From assembly GCA_003500955.1 (NCBI GenBank), contig DNQP01000049.1, positions 1 through 11,577 of the forward strand: a stretch of DNA of 11,577 bases. The letters are read 5' to 3'. Origin of the DNA: Curvibacter sp. Its GTDB lineage: Bacteria > Pseudomonadota > Gammaproteobacteria > Burkholderiales > Burkholderiaceae_C. A model generated the notes under the pieces. The model did no database searches, was not told the DNA's origin, and saw only the letters and a program-made list of their open reading frames with translations. The translations under genes and the position numbers were made by a program. Numbering within the stretch: position 1 is the stretch's first letter; each line of letters starts with the position of its first letter. Below are positions 1 to 6,708 of the stretch, in pieces.

Positions 1-58
1 GGAGCGGAATTTGGGGCTTGCGAGCGCCTTGCGGGGAAGCAGGGGCGGCGGGCAGAAA

Positions 59-74
59 ACACTATATATGGGGT
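59..74 (-). promoter_or_regulatory. NrdR box, proximal, over the -10 element of a leftward promoter
   Basis: The 16-bp ACACTATATATGGGGT has one perfect NrdR half-site and one degenerate half-site. Read on the minus strand it contains TATAGT (66-61), a five-of-six match to a sigma-70 -10 box. The corresponding -35 position (89-84, TTATAT) is poor. NrdR bound here would cover the -10. NrdR is an ATP-cone zinc-ribbon repressor that senses the ATP/dATP balance; this assignment is by family knowledge, and the regulated gene lies outside the window. Confidence 0.78.
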
Positions 75-90
75 GCACTGCGAATATAAG

Positions 91-106
91 CCACTACCTG
101 TAGTGT
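91..106 (-). promoter_or_regulatory. NrdR box, distal (predicted)
   Basis: The 16-bp imperfect palindrome CCACTACCTGTAGTGT resembles the NrdR operator, whose half-sites are of the form ACACTA/TAGTGT. Its centre is 32 bp, about three helical turns, from that of the second box at 59-74. Paired boxes at such a spacing are the known layout of NrdR-repressed ribonucleotide reductase promoters. The box sits just upstream of the -35 position of the leftward promoter, so the regulated gene should be nrdA or nrdB off the left edge. Confidence 0.78.
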
Positions 107-321
107 AGCGCCGCAGACACGCTGCACTCGGGCGCAGGGGTAAAAAATCACACCGGATACGCCTTTCACGCCATCGCGGCGCAGCCCTTGTGCCATGGAT
201 GCGCGCGCGCGCAGAGCCAGCAAATATGCGGTCTCACGGCGGATTTGTGCGCACAGCCCGCATGGCGACATGCATGCGCAAAAACGGGGCGCTGCGCAGG
301 GTGCCTGAGACAGGTGTGTGA

Positions 322-918
322 CTAGCGCGTGGCCTCGGGAAAGTACCGAGATGGCCAGCCCAGGGCCTGTTGGAGCAGGGGCCACTGAAAGCCCGCGCCC
401 GGGTCTGCCTTGCGCCCCGGCGCGATGTGCTCGTGCCCGGCAATGTGTTGCACCGGGTAGTGTTGGCCCAGGGCGGCGCACAGGCTGGCCAGGGTCTCGT
501 ACTGCGCCGGCTCGAACGTTGCGCCCTCCAGGCCCTCGAGCTCGATGCCGATGGAGTCGTCGTTGCAGTTCTCGCGTCCGCGATAGCAGGACACGCCGGC
601 ATGCCAGGCGCGGTCGGCGCAACTGACGAACTGCCAGAGCTCGCCATGGCGGCGGATGTAGAAGTGCGACGAGACTTCCATGCCGGCAATGGACTGGAAG
701 TAGGGATGGGCGTTCCAGTCCAGGGTGTTGGTGAAGAGGCGCTGCACCTCGTCACCGCCGTACTGGCCCGGCGGCAGGCTGATGGAATGCACGACGATCA
801 GGTCGATCTGCGCGCCAGCGGGCCGCGGGCCGAAGTTCGGTGAATCGAGGCGGCGGGCATAGCGGTACCAGCCGCCGTTCCACAGGCCGCTCTGCGGGGC
901 GGGTGTGGGCGGGATCAT
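322..918 (-). CDS. ampD: 1,6-anhydro-N-acetylmuramyl-L-alanine amidase AmpD
   Basis: This is a cytoplasmic zinc amidase of 198 residues. It cleaves the bond between anhydro-MurNAc and the stem peptide in recycled cell-wall fragments, and so lowers the inducer level sensed by AmpR-type beta-lactamase regulators. The Amidase_2 fold is clear: VVHSIS gives zinc ligand H44, IGIELEG gives E126, and the GHEHIAPGRKADPG stretch gives H162, K170 and D172. These match E. coli H34, E116, H154, K162 and D164. No signal peptide is present, as expected for AmpD rather than the exported AmiD type. The ATG overlaps the pilR stop by four bases (ATGA), and no Shine-Dalgarno is visible, so translation is probably coupled to pilR. 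It is the last gene of the ypjD-pilSR operon. AmpD next to PilSR is a neighbour relation and does not prove shared function. Confidence 0.95.
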   Translation of the reverse strand: MIPPTPAPQSGLWNGGWYRYARRLDSPNFGPRPAGAQIDLIVVHSISLPPGQYGGDEVQRLFTNTLDWNAHPYFQSIAGMEVSSHFYIRRHGELWQFVSCADRAWHAGVSCYRGRENCNDDSIGIELEGLEGATFEPAQYETLASLCAALGQHYPVQHIAGHEHIAPGRKADPGAGFQWPLLQQALGWPSRYFPEATR

Positions 919-2408
919 GCGCCGGAGTCGTTGCCCTGCGGCGTGTCGATGTTCAGGCGAGCGATGCGGTAGCGGATCTGGCGCAGGCTGATGCCCAGCT
1001 TGGCAGCGGCCGCGGTGCGGTTGAAACCGGTCTCCTGCAGGGCCTGGATCAGGATGTCGCGCTCCTGACGGTCCAGATGCCCTTGCAGGTCGGAAGGCAG
1101 CTCGCTCAGCGTGGATGGGGTTGTTGCGCTGGCGCTGGGCGGCAGTACGCCGGGGACGGTGGGCGTGATCTCCGGATCCAGCGGATCGAAGATCGCGGGC
1201 GTGGTGTCCACACTGTCCAGGCTGAGTTCGCCGCCGTCGCTCAACGCCACAGCGCGGTGCAGCAGGTTTTCGAGCTCACGCACATTGCCGGGCAGCGGAT
1301 GTCGTGCCAGCTGGCCCAGCGTGGCGGGCGTCAGACGCGGCACGGGCAGTCCCGATTCCTGCGCGATGCGCGCCAGCAGCGCCTCGCACAGGGCGGGCAG
1401 GTCTTCACGGCGCTCGCGCAGCGGCGGGATGTCGATCTCGATCACATTGAGCCGGTAGTAGAGATCCTGCCGAAAGCGCCCTTCCTGGACCTCGCGCGCC
1501 AGGTTGCGATGGGTGGCGCTGATGATGCGCACGTCCACGCTTTCCTCCAGCGTGCCGCCGACCGGGCGCACGCAACGCTCCTGGATGGCGCGCAGCAGCT
1601 TGGACTGCATGGACAGGGGCAGGTCACCGATCTCGTCCAGAAAGAGCGTGCCGCCGCGCGCGGCCTGGAAATAGCCTTCGCGGTCGGCGTTGGCACCGGT
1701 GTAGGCGCCCTTCTTGACGCCGAAAAACTCGGTTTCGAGCAGGTTTTCCGGAATGGCGCTGCAGTTGACCGCCACCAAGGGGCCACTGCCACGGTGGCTG
1801 CAGGCATGCAGGGCCTGGGCAGTTAGCTCCTTGCCTGTGCCGGATTCGCCGCAGATCAGCACCGGCGCCATGCTGCGCGCCACCTTGACGATGCGCTCGC
1901 GCACCTGCCGGATGGCTGGCGAGTTGCCGACCAGGCGTTGCAGGCAGGCCTCGGCCGCCGAGGACGGTGTACTGACGCTCTGGCGCGCGGGTGTGCTGGG
2001 CGGCGGAGCCTGCCGCGCAGCCAGTGCATCCTGTACCGCCGAGGAGATCACCGTGCGGAACTGCTTGAGGTCCACCGGCTTGCTCAGGTAATCAAAGGCG
2101 CCGGCCTTGAGCGACTCGACGGCGTTCTCGGCCGAGCCGTAGGCCGTGATGACCACGCAGCGCTCGCCGCGCTGCAAGGCGCGCAGACGCTGGATCAGCT
2201 CGATGCCCAGTCCGTCGGGCAGGCGCATGTCGGTGATCAGCACCTCGTAGCGGTGCTCCAGCAGTTGCTGCCAGGCGCTGGCCACGGTCTCGGCGACGTC
2301 GACCCGGTAGCCCTCGCGCAGCAGGGTCAGCTCGTAAAGGGTGCGCAGGTCGGGCTCGTCGTCCACGACCAGGATGCTGGGGTTCGTGCCGGGGGCTGCA
2401 GTCGTCAT
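915..2408 (-). CDS. pilR: Type IV pilus sigma-54 response regulator PilR
   Basis: This 497-residue NtrC-class activator is the predicted partner of PilS, controlling sigma-54 promoters such as that of the major pilin gene pilA. The receiver domain (about 11-125) has acidic DDE at 16-18, phospho-acceptor D60 in LITDMRLPDG, and K110. The AAA+ domain (about 160-395) has Walker A GESGTGKE at 187-194, the sigma-54 loop GAYTGA at 234-239, and Walker B GGTLFLDEIGD at 252-262. A Fis-type helix-turn-helix lies at about 451-485. The linker at 130-155 is proline- and serine-rich. The ATG at 2408 was chosen because it overlaps the pilS stop (ATGA) and directly precedes the receiver; the frame stays open upstream to 2663, but only inside pilS coding sequence. 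GAYTGA in place of the usual GAFTGA is a conservative change. Another NtrC-type role is possible, but PilS-type membrane topology next door favours PilR. Confidence 0.93.
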   Translation of the reverse strand: MTTAAPGTNPSILVVDDEPDLRTLYELTLLREGYRVDVAETVASAWQQLLEHRYEVLITDMRLPDGLGIELIQRLRALQRGERCVVITAYGSAENAVESLKAGAFDYLSKPVDLKQFRTVISSAVQDALAARQAPPPSTPARQSVSTPSSAAEACLQRLVGNSPAIRQVRERIVKVARSMAPVLICGESGTGKELTAQALHACSHRGSGPLVAVNCSAIPENLLETEFFGVKKGAYTGANADREGYFQAARGGTLFLDEIGDLPLSMQSKLLRAIQERCVRPVGGTLEESVDVRIISATHRNLAREVQEGRFRQDLYYRLNVIEIDIPPLRERREDLPALCEALLARIAQESGLPVPRLTPATLGQLARHPLPGNVRELENLLHRAVALSDGGELSLDSVDTTPAIFDPLDPEITPTVPGVLPPSASATTPSTLSELPSDLQGHLDRQERDILIQALQETGFNRTAAAAKLGISLRQIRYRIARLNIDTPQGNDSGA

Positions 2409-4126
2409 GGAGCCGAGTCGTTGCGTGCGACAGCGGCGGGGCTCGCAGCTGTCCGGCGCAAAGCGATGAAGAATTCGTTGCCGTCCATCAGGGTGTCGCG
2501 GGCAATGCGCCGGGCCCGGTGGTAGCCGATGGCGGCGCCGTGCCCTTCGCACAATTCCCGGCAAATATACAGCCCCAGACCGCTGGAACGGCTTTCCGAG
2601 GAGAAGAAGGGCTCGAAGAGATGCTGCTCGACCGAAGGATCCATGGGTGGGCCGTCGCTCCACACCGCCAGCAGCGCCTGCCCGCTGGGATCGGCGCGCA
2701 CATGGACCTGGATGGCCCCGGCCTGGGCGCTGGCATGACGGCGGGCGTTGTCCAGCAGGTTGACGAGCACGCGCCGCAGGTGCTCCGGGTCGAAGTTCAC
2801 CGCCAGCGGGGCGGACGCCAGATGCAGGCCCAGCCGGCTGGCGCTGCCGGTCTGTTGGGACCAGTCTTGCACAATGCGCTGCACGCTCTGGTTGAGTTCC
2901 AGCACGCGCGGCTCGAAGCTGGCCGTGAGCTTGCCGGCGCGCGAGATGTTGAGCACGTCGTCGACGATGCGGTCCAGGCGCTGGGCATTCTGACGCACCA
3001 TCTGGGTCAGGCGCAGCTGCTGGGGGTCCTTCAACTCCTCCTCGAGCAGGGCGTTGGCCTGGGCGATCGCCGCCAGCGGGTTGCGGATCTCGTGCGCCAC
3101 GGCTGCCGACATGCGGCCCATGCTGGCCAGCTTCTCGGTGCGCAGGCGGGCCTCCATTTCCCGCAGATCCTGCAGGAACATCACGCAGAGGATTTCGCTC
3201 TCGCCCCAGTGGGCCGTGGTCATGCGCGTGCGCACGCGCAGGCGCAGGCTGCCCTGGCCCAGATGCTCGACGCCGACGTCCGCATGCTGGAAGTCGCCGC
3301 GGCCGGTGAAGACCTGGAAGGCCAGCTCCGCCAGTGCCTGCCAGCCGGGCTCATCGGCCAGGTTGAAGGGGGTGTGCCGCAGTGGGCGTTCGTCGGCCTG
3401 CAGCATCTGGCGCGCCGCGGGGTTGGCCGCATGCACCGTGCCGCGCACGTCCACCACCAGGATGCCGTCGGTCAGCGCGTCGATCACCAGGTCGTTGACC
3501 TGCTGCTGGATGCGCATGGCATGCTGGCTGCGCCGCGCCCGCTGCTGTTCGGCGGCCAGGCGGGCTGAAAGCTGGTGGGCGAGAAAGGCGACCACGAAGC
3601 TGCCGGCGCCCGTGAGCGCGGCCTGGATGAAAGGCGCCACCTCTTCGGTGCGCTGGTACAGCCACGCACCGTAGACCAGCAGCAGCAACGTGATGCTGGC
3701 CGCGGTACCCATGGCCAGGATCAGGGAGCCCAGCACGGCGGCCTGCAGCACAGGCAGGGCATAGAGCGGGGTGTAGTTGATGCTGCTGCCGTGCAACAGC
3801 TGCAGCAGGGTGAAAACCAGCAGGTCGACGCCGATGCTGGCCAGCCAGAACCGGTCGAAGGTCTGACCCAGCCGACGAGGCTGAGGCGCTACGCGCACCA
3901 TCAGCGTGGCGCCGAAATAGCCCAGGCACAGCAGCACCAGCCAGGCGCTGTTGTGCTGGCCCAGCAGATAGAGCGAGCCTTGCAGCAGCAAAAGCACCAG
4001 CGCCAGGGTGGCGCGTGCCGTCATGAAGCCCAGCCAAAGGCGCTTGAACTCCTGCTGTTCTTCGGGCGCCTCCAGTCGCTCGTCGAGCAGCGAGGGTCCG
4101 AACCAGGAGTGCTCGCTGTCGCGCAC
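2405..4126 (-). CDS. pilS: Type IV pilus sensor histidine kinase PilS
   Basis: This is a 573-residue inner-membrane histidine kinase. Six hydrophobic segments lie between about residues 34 and 184, as in Pseudomonas PilS. A PAS domain follows (about 212-320), then HisKA with phospho-acceptor H345 in AVAHEIRNP, and an ATP-binding domain with N460 in NLLDNARRH, the F box FEPFF at 504-508, and G box SSGLGLY at 514-520. In family models it monitors pilin in the membrane and phosphorylates PilR. The start is the GTG at 4126, two bases after the stop of the preceding gene, with GGAG eight bases upstream. The frame extends to a TTG at 4165, which would overlap the preceding gene by 37 bases and has less support. 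The 3' end overlaps pilR by four bases. The first G box is degenerate (DGPPM where DxGxG is usual), so kinase turnover may differ from standard members. Confidence 0.9.
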   Translation of the reverse strand: MRDSEHSWFGPSLLDERLEAPEEQQEFKRLWLGFMTARATLALVLLLLQGSLYLLGQHNSAWLVLLCLGYFGATLMVRVAPQPRRLGQTFDRFWLASIGVDLLVFTLLQLLHGSSINYTPLYALPVLQAAVLGSLILAMGTAASITLLLLVYGAWLYQRTEEVAPFIQAALTGAGSFVVAFLAHQLSARLAAEQQRARRSQHAMRIQQQVNDLVIDALTDGILVVDVRGTVHAANPAARQMLQADERPLRHTPFNLADEPGWQALAELAFQVFTGRGDFQHADVGVEHLGQGSLRLRVRTRMTTAHWGESEILCVMFLQDLREMEARLRTEKLASMGRMSAAVAHEIRNPLAAIAQANALLEEELKDPQQLRLTQMVRQNAQRLDRIVDDVLNISRAGKLTASFEPRVLELNQSVQRIVQDWSQQTGSASRLGLHLASAPLAVNFDPEHLRRVLVNLLDNARRHASAQAGAIQVHVRADPSGQALLAVWSDGPPMDPSVEQHLFEPFFSSESRSSGLGLYICRELCEGHGAAIGYHRARRIARDTLMDGNEFFIALRRTAASPAAVARNDSAP

Positions 4127-4128
4127 CT

Positions 4129-4359
4129 TCAGGGCTCCGCCAGTTGCCGGTGCTCTGGGCTGCAATACAGACCGACGCGTCCCACCACCGCGTCTCCGTG
4201 CGGCAGGTGCACGCCGCAGTGGGCGCAGCGCACCATCTCCTGCGGGCCGGGCGGTGAGGCGGGGCGGTCAGGCTGGTCGGCGGAAGAGTTGGCGCGCCGA
4301 CCTGAGCGCCAGAGCCAGACGAGCAGCAGCACGATGGCCAGCAGGAGCAGGAATTTCAC
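4129..4359 (-). CDS. PP0621 family small membrane-anchored zinc-ribbon protein
   Basis: This is a 76-residue protein with no known function. An N-terminal hydrophobic helix (about 2-17, KFLLLLAIVLLLVWLW) ends in a positive cluster (RSGRR), so it is probably a membrane anchor. A disordered proline-rich linker (about 23-40) leads to a compact metal-site candidate with C45, C48, C66 and H70 (CAHCG and YCSPEH). The start is a GTG at 4359 that overlaps the ypjD stop in a GTGA arrangement; the frame remains open to 4545, but only within ypjD. I recall it as the PP0621 family, found beside pilS in Burkholderiales. Its place between a cytochrome-assembly-like protein and PilSR suggests a membrane role, but nothing in the sequence shows which. 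Confidence 0.85.
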   Translation of the reverse strand: MKFLLLLAIVLLLVWLWRSGRRANSSADQPDRPASPPGPQEMVRCAHCGVHLPHGDAVVGRVGLYCSPEHRQLAEP

Positions 4360-5147
4360 GTGCTGCGCCCCAGAATGATCTCGAGCACGAAGCGATAGCC
4401 CACATAGGCCAGCAGCAACAGTCCGGCGCCTGTGAAGAGCAGTCGGGCAGCTCGCCAGCCGCGCCAGCCAAAGCGTGCCCGACCCAGCAGCAACACGGCA
4501 AACACTACCCAGGACAGCACGGAGAACACAGTCTTGTGACTCCATTTCCAGGTCGCACCATAGAGCTGTTCGTCGAACAGCAGGCCTGCCAGCAGGGTCG
4601 CCGAGAGCAATACAAAACCGGCACCGACGAAGCGGAAAGTCAGGCGCTCCAGCGTCAGCAGAGGCAGGCCGCTGCCGGGCTCGGCCGCGTGGCGGATGCG
4701 ATCTTCGGCGCGCAGCATCAGCAGGGCGTGGACCACGGCCACAGCGAACAGGCCGTAGGACGCAATGCCCAGGGCCCAGTGCAGCGGCAGCCAGACCGAG
4801 GCGCTGGTCTGCAGTGTCTGGCCCGGAAAGAACAGGGCCAGCAGCACCACGCCGGCGCCCAGGGCCGAGAGCGCCCAGCGCGTTTGCAGCTGCGGGTAGA
4901 GCCGGCTCTCGACGGCGTAGACCGCCGCCACCAGCCAGGCTGTGACGGAAAGCGCCGGGGCGAAGCCGAAACGCGGCGCCTCACCCAGCAGGCCCCAGCC
5001 CAGCAGCAGGCCGTGCAGCAGCCAGGCGACGAGCACCGCCGTCCGTGCCAACACCGGGGGCAGGCGCGCCACGGCAGGGGCGGCGTAGGCCACGGCGGCC
5101 AGAACGGCCAGGGCCAGGCTGACAGGGGAGGCACTGGGTAAAATCAT
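4356..5147 (-). CDS. ypjD: YpjD-like inner-membrane protein of the CcsA/CcmC cytochrome c assembly family
   Basis: This is a 263-residue integral membrane protein with about eight hydrophobic segments. Conserved histidines lie in or near membrane helices: H45, H123 (PLHWALGIASY), H140 and H204 (KWSHKTVFSVLSW). The haem-handling WWD signature of true CcsA/CcmC is degenerate here, and SHK stands where WDPKE would be. This fits the YpjD branch, whose biochemical role is uncertain, better than a haem lyase. In E. coli ypjD also lies next to ffh, and here it is divergent from ffh across 80 bases. I chose the ATG at 5147; a GTG two codons upstream (5153) is also possible. No strong Shine-Dalgarno is visible. 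It is the first gene of the operon and overlaps the PP0621 gene by four bases. Confidence 0.9.
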   Translation of the reverse strand: MILPSASPVSLALAVLAAVAYAAPAVARLPPVLARTAVLVAWLLHGLLLGWGLLGEAPRFGFAPALSVTAWLVAAVYAVESRLYPQLQTRWALSALGAGVVLLALFFPGQTLQTSASVWLPLHWALGIASYGLFAVAVVHALLMLRAEDRIRHAAEPGSGLPLLTLERLTFRFVGAGFVLLSATLLAGLLFDEQLYGATWKWSHKTVFSVLSWVVFAVLLLGRARFGWRGWRAARLLFTGAGLLLLAYVGYRFVLEIILGRST

Positions 5148-5227
5148 GGACACAGTTTAGCGTTTTGCCTTCTTGACTTTCTTCCGGTCGGCGCGCACTT
5201 GACATCCCACTGACTGGAATACACCCC
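5148..5227. promoter_or_regulatory. Divergent ypjD/ffh intergenic promoter region
   Basis: These 80 bases must hold the start signals of both the leftward operon and ffh, unless either is read from farther away. A perfect TTGACA occurs at 5199-5204 on the plus strand, but no acceptable -10 lies 16-18 bases after it before the ffh ATG. On the minus strand TAAACT (5159-5154) is -10-like and would give an almost leaderless ypjD message. Neither is convincing. GGAA at 5216-5219 is the probable weak Shine-Dalgarno for ffh. Confidence 0.35.
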
Positions 5228-6598
5228 ATGGCTTCCGCCCTTACCGACAAACTCAGCCGCCTGGTCAAGGAAATCCGCGGTCAGGCACGCATCACCGAAT
5301 CCAATGTGGCCGACATGCTGCGCGAGGTGCGCATGGCCCTGCTGGAGGCGGACGTGGCCCTGCCCGTGGTGCGCGACTTCGTCGCCCGGGTCAAGGAGAA
5401 AGCCCTGGGCCAGGAGGTCATGGGTTCGCTCACGCCGGGCCAGGCCCTGGTGGGTATCGTCAACCGCGAACTGGCCGCCACCATGGGCGAGGGCGTGGCC
5501 GACATCAACCTCGCGGCCCAGCCGCCGGCCATCATCCTCATGGCCGGCCTGCAGGGTGCGGGCAAGACCACCACCTCGGCCAAGCTGGCGCGCCACCTGA
5601 TCGAGAAGCGCAAGAAGAAGGTGCTGACCGTCTCGGGCGACGTCTACCGCCCGGCGGCCATCGAACAGCTCAAGACCGTCACGGCCCAGGCCGGCGCCGA
5701 GTGGTTCCCGAGCACGCCGGATCAGAAGCCGGCCGATATCGCGCGCGCCGCGCTGGACTACGCGAAGAAACATTTCTTTGACGTGCTGCTGGTCGACACG
5801 GCCGGCCGTCTGGCCATCGACGAAGCGCTGATGAAGGAGATCCGTGAGCTGCACGCGGTGCTCAACCCGGTCGAGACCCTGTTCGTGGTCGACGCCATGC
5901 AAGGCCAGGACGCCATCAACACAGCCCGTGCCTTCAAGGAAGCCCTGCCGCTGACCGGCATCATCCTGACCAAGACCGACGGTGATTCACGTGGCGGCGC
6001 GGCGCTGTCGGTGCGCGCCGTCACCGGCGTGCCCATCAAGTTCGCGGGCACCAGCGAGAAGATCGACGGCCTGGAGGTCTTCGACGCCCAGCGCCATGCC
6101 GGCCGTGTGCTGGGCATGGGCGACATCGTGGCCCTGGTCGAGCAGGTCACGGCCAATGTCGACATCGAAGCAGCGCAGAAGCTGGCCGCCAAGGTCAAGA
6201 GCGGCGAGAGCTTCGATCTCAACGACTTCCTGGGCCAGCTGCAGCAGATGAAGCAGATGGGCGGCCTGTCCAGCCTGATGGACAAGCTGCCGGCCCAGAT
6301 GGCGGCCAAGGCCGGTCAGGTGGACACGGACAAGGTCGAGCGTGACCTGCGTCGCAAGGAAGGCATCATCCAGAGCATGACCAAGCTCGAGCGCCGCAAG
6401 CCCGACATCATCAAGGCCACGCGCAAGCGCCGCATCGCCGCGGGTGCCGGCGTGCAGGTTCAGGACGTCAACCGCCTGCTCAAGGAGTTCGAGCAGATGC
6501 AGGAGATGATGAAGAAGATGAAGGGCGGCGGCATGATGAAACTCATGAAGCGCCTGGGCGGCATGAAGGGCAAGGGCATGCCCGGCATGCCGTTTTGA
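5228..6598 (+). CDS. ffh: Signal recognition particle protein Ffh (SRP54 GTPase)
   Basis: This is the 456-residue protein part of the signal recognition particle. It binds 4.5S RNA and signal sequences of nascent inner-membrane proteins and pairs with the receptor FtsY through its GTPase. The N domain (about 1-95) is helical. The G domain has GLQGAGKT at 107-114, DVYRPAA at 138-144, DTAGR at 190-194 and TKTDG at 248-252. The M domain (about 330-456) is rich in methionine and carries the RNA-binding region around residues 384-425 (ATRKRRIAAGAG, QDVNRLLKEF), ending in a Met/Gly/Lys-rich tail. Length and motif order are normal for the family. The ATG at 5228 has a weak GGAA eight bases upstream. 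It stands alone on the plus strand, divergent from ypjD and convergent with miaB. Confidence 0.99.
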   Translation: MASALTDKLSRLVKEIRGQARITESNVADMLREVRMALLEADVALPVVRDFVARVKEKALGQEVMGSLTPGQALVGIVNRELAATMGEGVADINLAAQPPAIILMAGLQGAGKTTTSAKLARHLIEKRKKKVLTVSGDVYRPAAIEQLKTVTAQAGAEWFPSTPDQKPADIARAALDYAKKHFFDVLLVDTAGRLAIDEALMKEIRELHAVLNPVETLFVVDAMQGQDAINTARAFKEALPLTGIILTKTDGDSRGGAALSVRAVTGVPIKFAGTSEKIDGLEVFDAQRHAGRVLGMGDIVALVEQVTANVDIEAAQKLAAKVKSGESFDLNDFLGQLQQMKQMGGLSSLMDKLPAQMAAKAGQVDTDKVERDLRRKEGIIQSMTKLERRKPDIIKATRKRRIAAGAGVQVQDVNRLLKEFEQMQEMMKKMKGGGMMKLMKRLGGMKGKGMPGMPF

Positions 6599-6641
6599 GC
6601 AGGAAGCGGGGCTGATGCCTTAGGCTCAGGCCACCGCAGGG

Positions 6642-6704
6642 CCGGCTTCGCCGGACTGCTGGTGGCGCCCCCTTGAGGGGGAGGCGCCGCAGGCGCCTCG
6701 GGGG
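6642..6704. repeat. GC-rich palindromic repeat with three hairpins between convergent ffh and miaB
   Basis: Three perfect inverted repeats follow each other: CCGGC-TTC-GCCGG (6642-6654), CCCCC-TTGA-GGGGG (6668-6681), and GAGGCGCC-GCA-GGCGCCTC (6681-6699), then a G run (6700-6704). The second and third share base 6681, so only one of them can form fully at a time. The element fills the gap between ffh and the miaB stop at 6709-6711. I recall closely similar modules in many intergenic regions of Comamonadaceae. It could end transcription from both sides, but no T-tract follows on either strand, so a rho-independent terminator is not proven. Only one copy is in this window. Confidence 0.8.
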
Positions 6705-6708
6705 TGTG

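Larger units (their letters stand above)
1..321. other. Noncoding region downstream of ampD, upstream of a predicted leftward nrd operon
   Basis: No convincing gene lies here; the open frames that cross it have arginine- and proline-rich composition and no family resemblance. What it holds: two NrdR-box-like palindromes (59-74 and 91-106) flanking a leftward -10 element (61-66), an alternating GC tract (200-213), and a perfect 10-bp palindrome (246-255). I see no clear intrinsic terminator for ampD. The first 50 bases, read on the minus strand, would be the leader of the next gene to the left, and no start codon is visible in them. Confidence 0.7.

Noticed and set aside
62..622. Minus-strand frame reaching through the noncoding region and ampD
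   Set aside because: It overlaps the AmpD catalytic region in another frame, and the part in 62-321 covers the predicted NrdR-controlled promoter; no family resemblance.
840..1826. Long plus-strand open frame of 328 codons opposite pilR
   Set aside because: It lies antisense to the conserved PilR AAA+ domain, has low-complexity composition typical of GC-rich complementary frames and no recognisable motif.
2409..2663. N-terminal extension of PilR
   Set aside because: The added residues fall in the pilS coding region in another frame and precede a complete receiver domain; the ATGA overlap at 2405-2408 is the natural start.
2519..3568. Plus-strand open frame of 349 codons opposite pilS
   Set aside because: It is the complement of the conserved histidine kinase domains; its Gln/His/Gly-rich translation has no family resemblance.
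4127..4165. TTG start for PilS
   Set aside because: It would overlap the PP0621 gene by 37 bases with a rare start codon; the GTG at 4126 has GGAG at good distance and directly follows the previous stop.
4008..5141. Plus-strand open frame of 377 codons opposite PP0621 and ypjD
   Set aside because: It crosses two real genes and the start of pilS on the other strand, and its translation is Gln/Arg-rich low complexity.
6599..6708. CRISPR-like or satellite repeat array between ffh and miaB
   Set aside because: The repeats are inverted and differ in sequence; there are no direct repeats with regular spacers.
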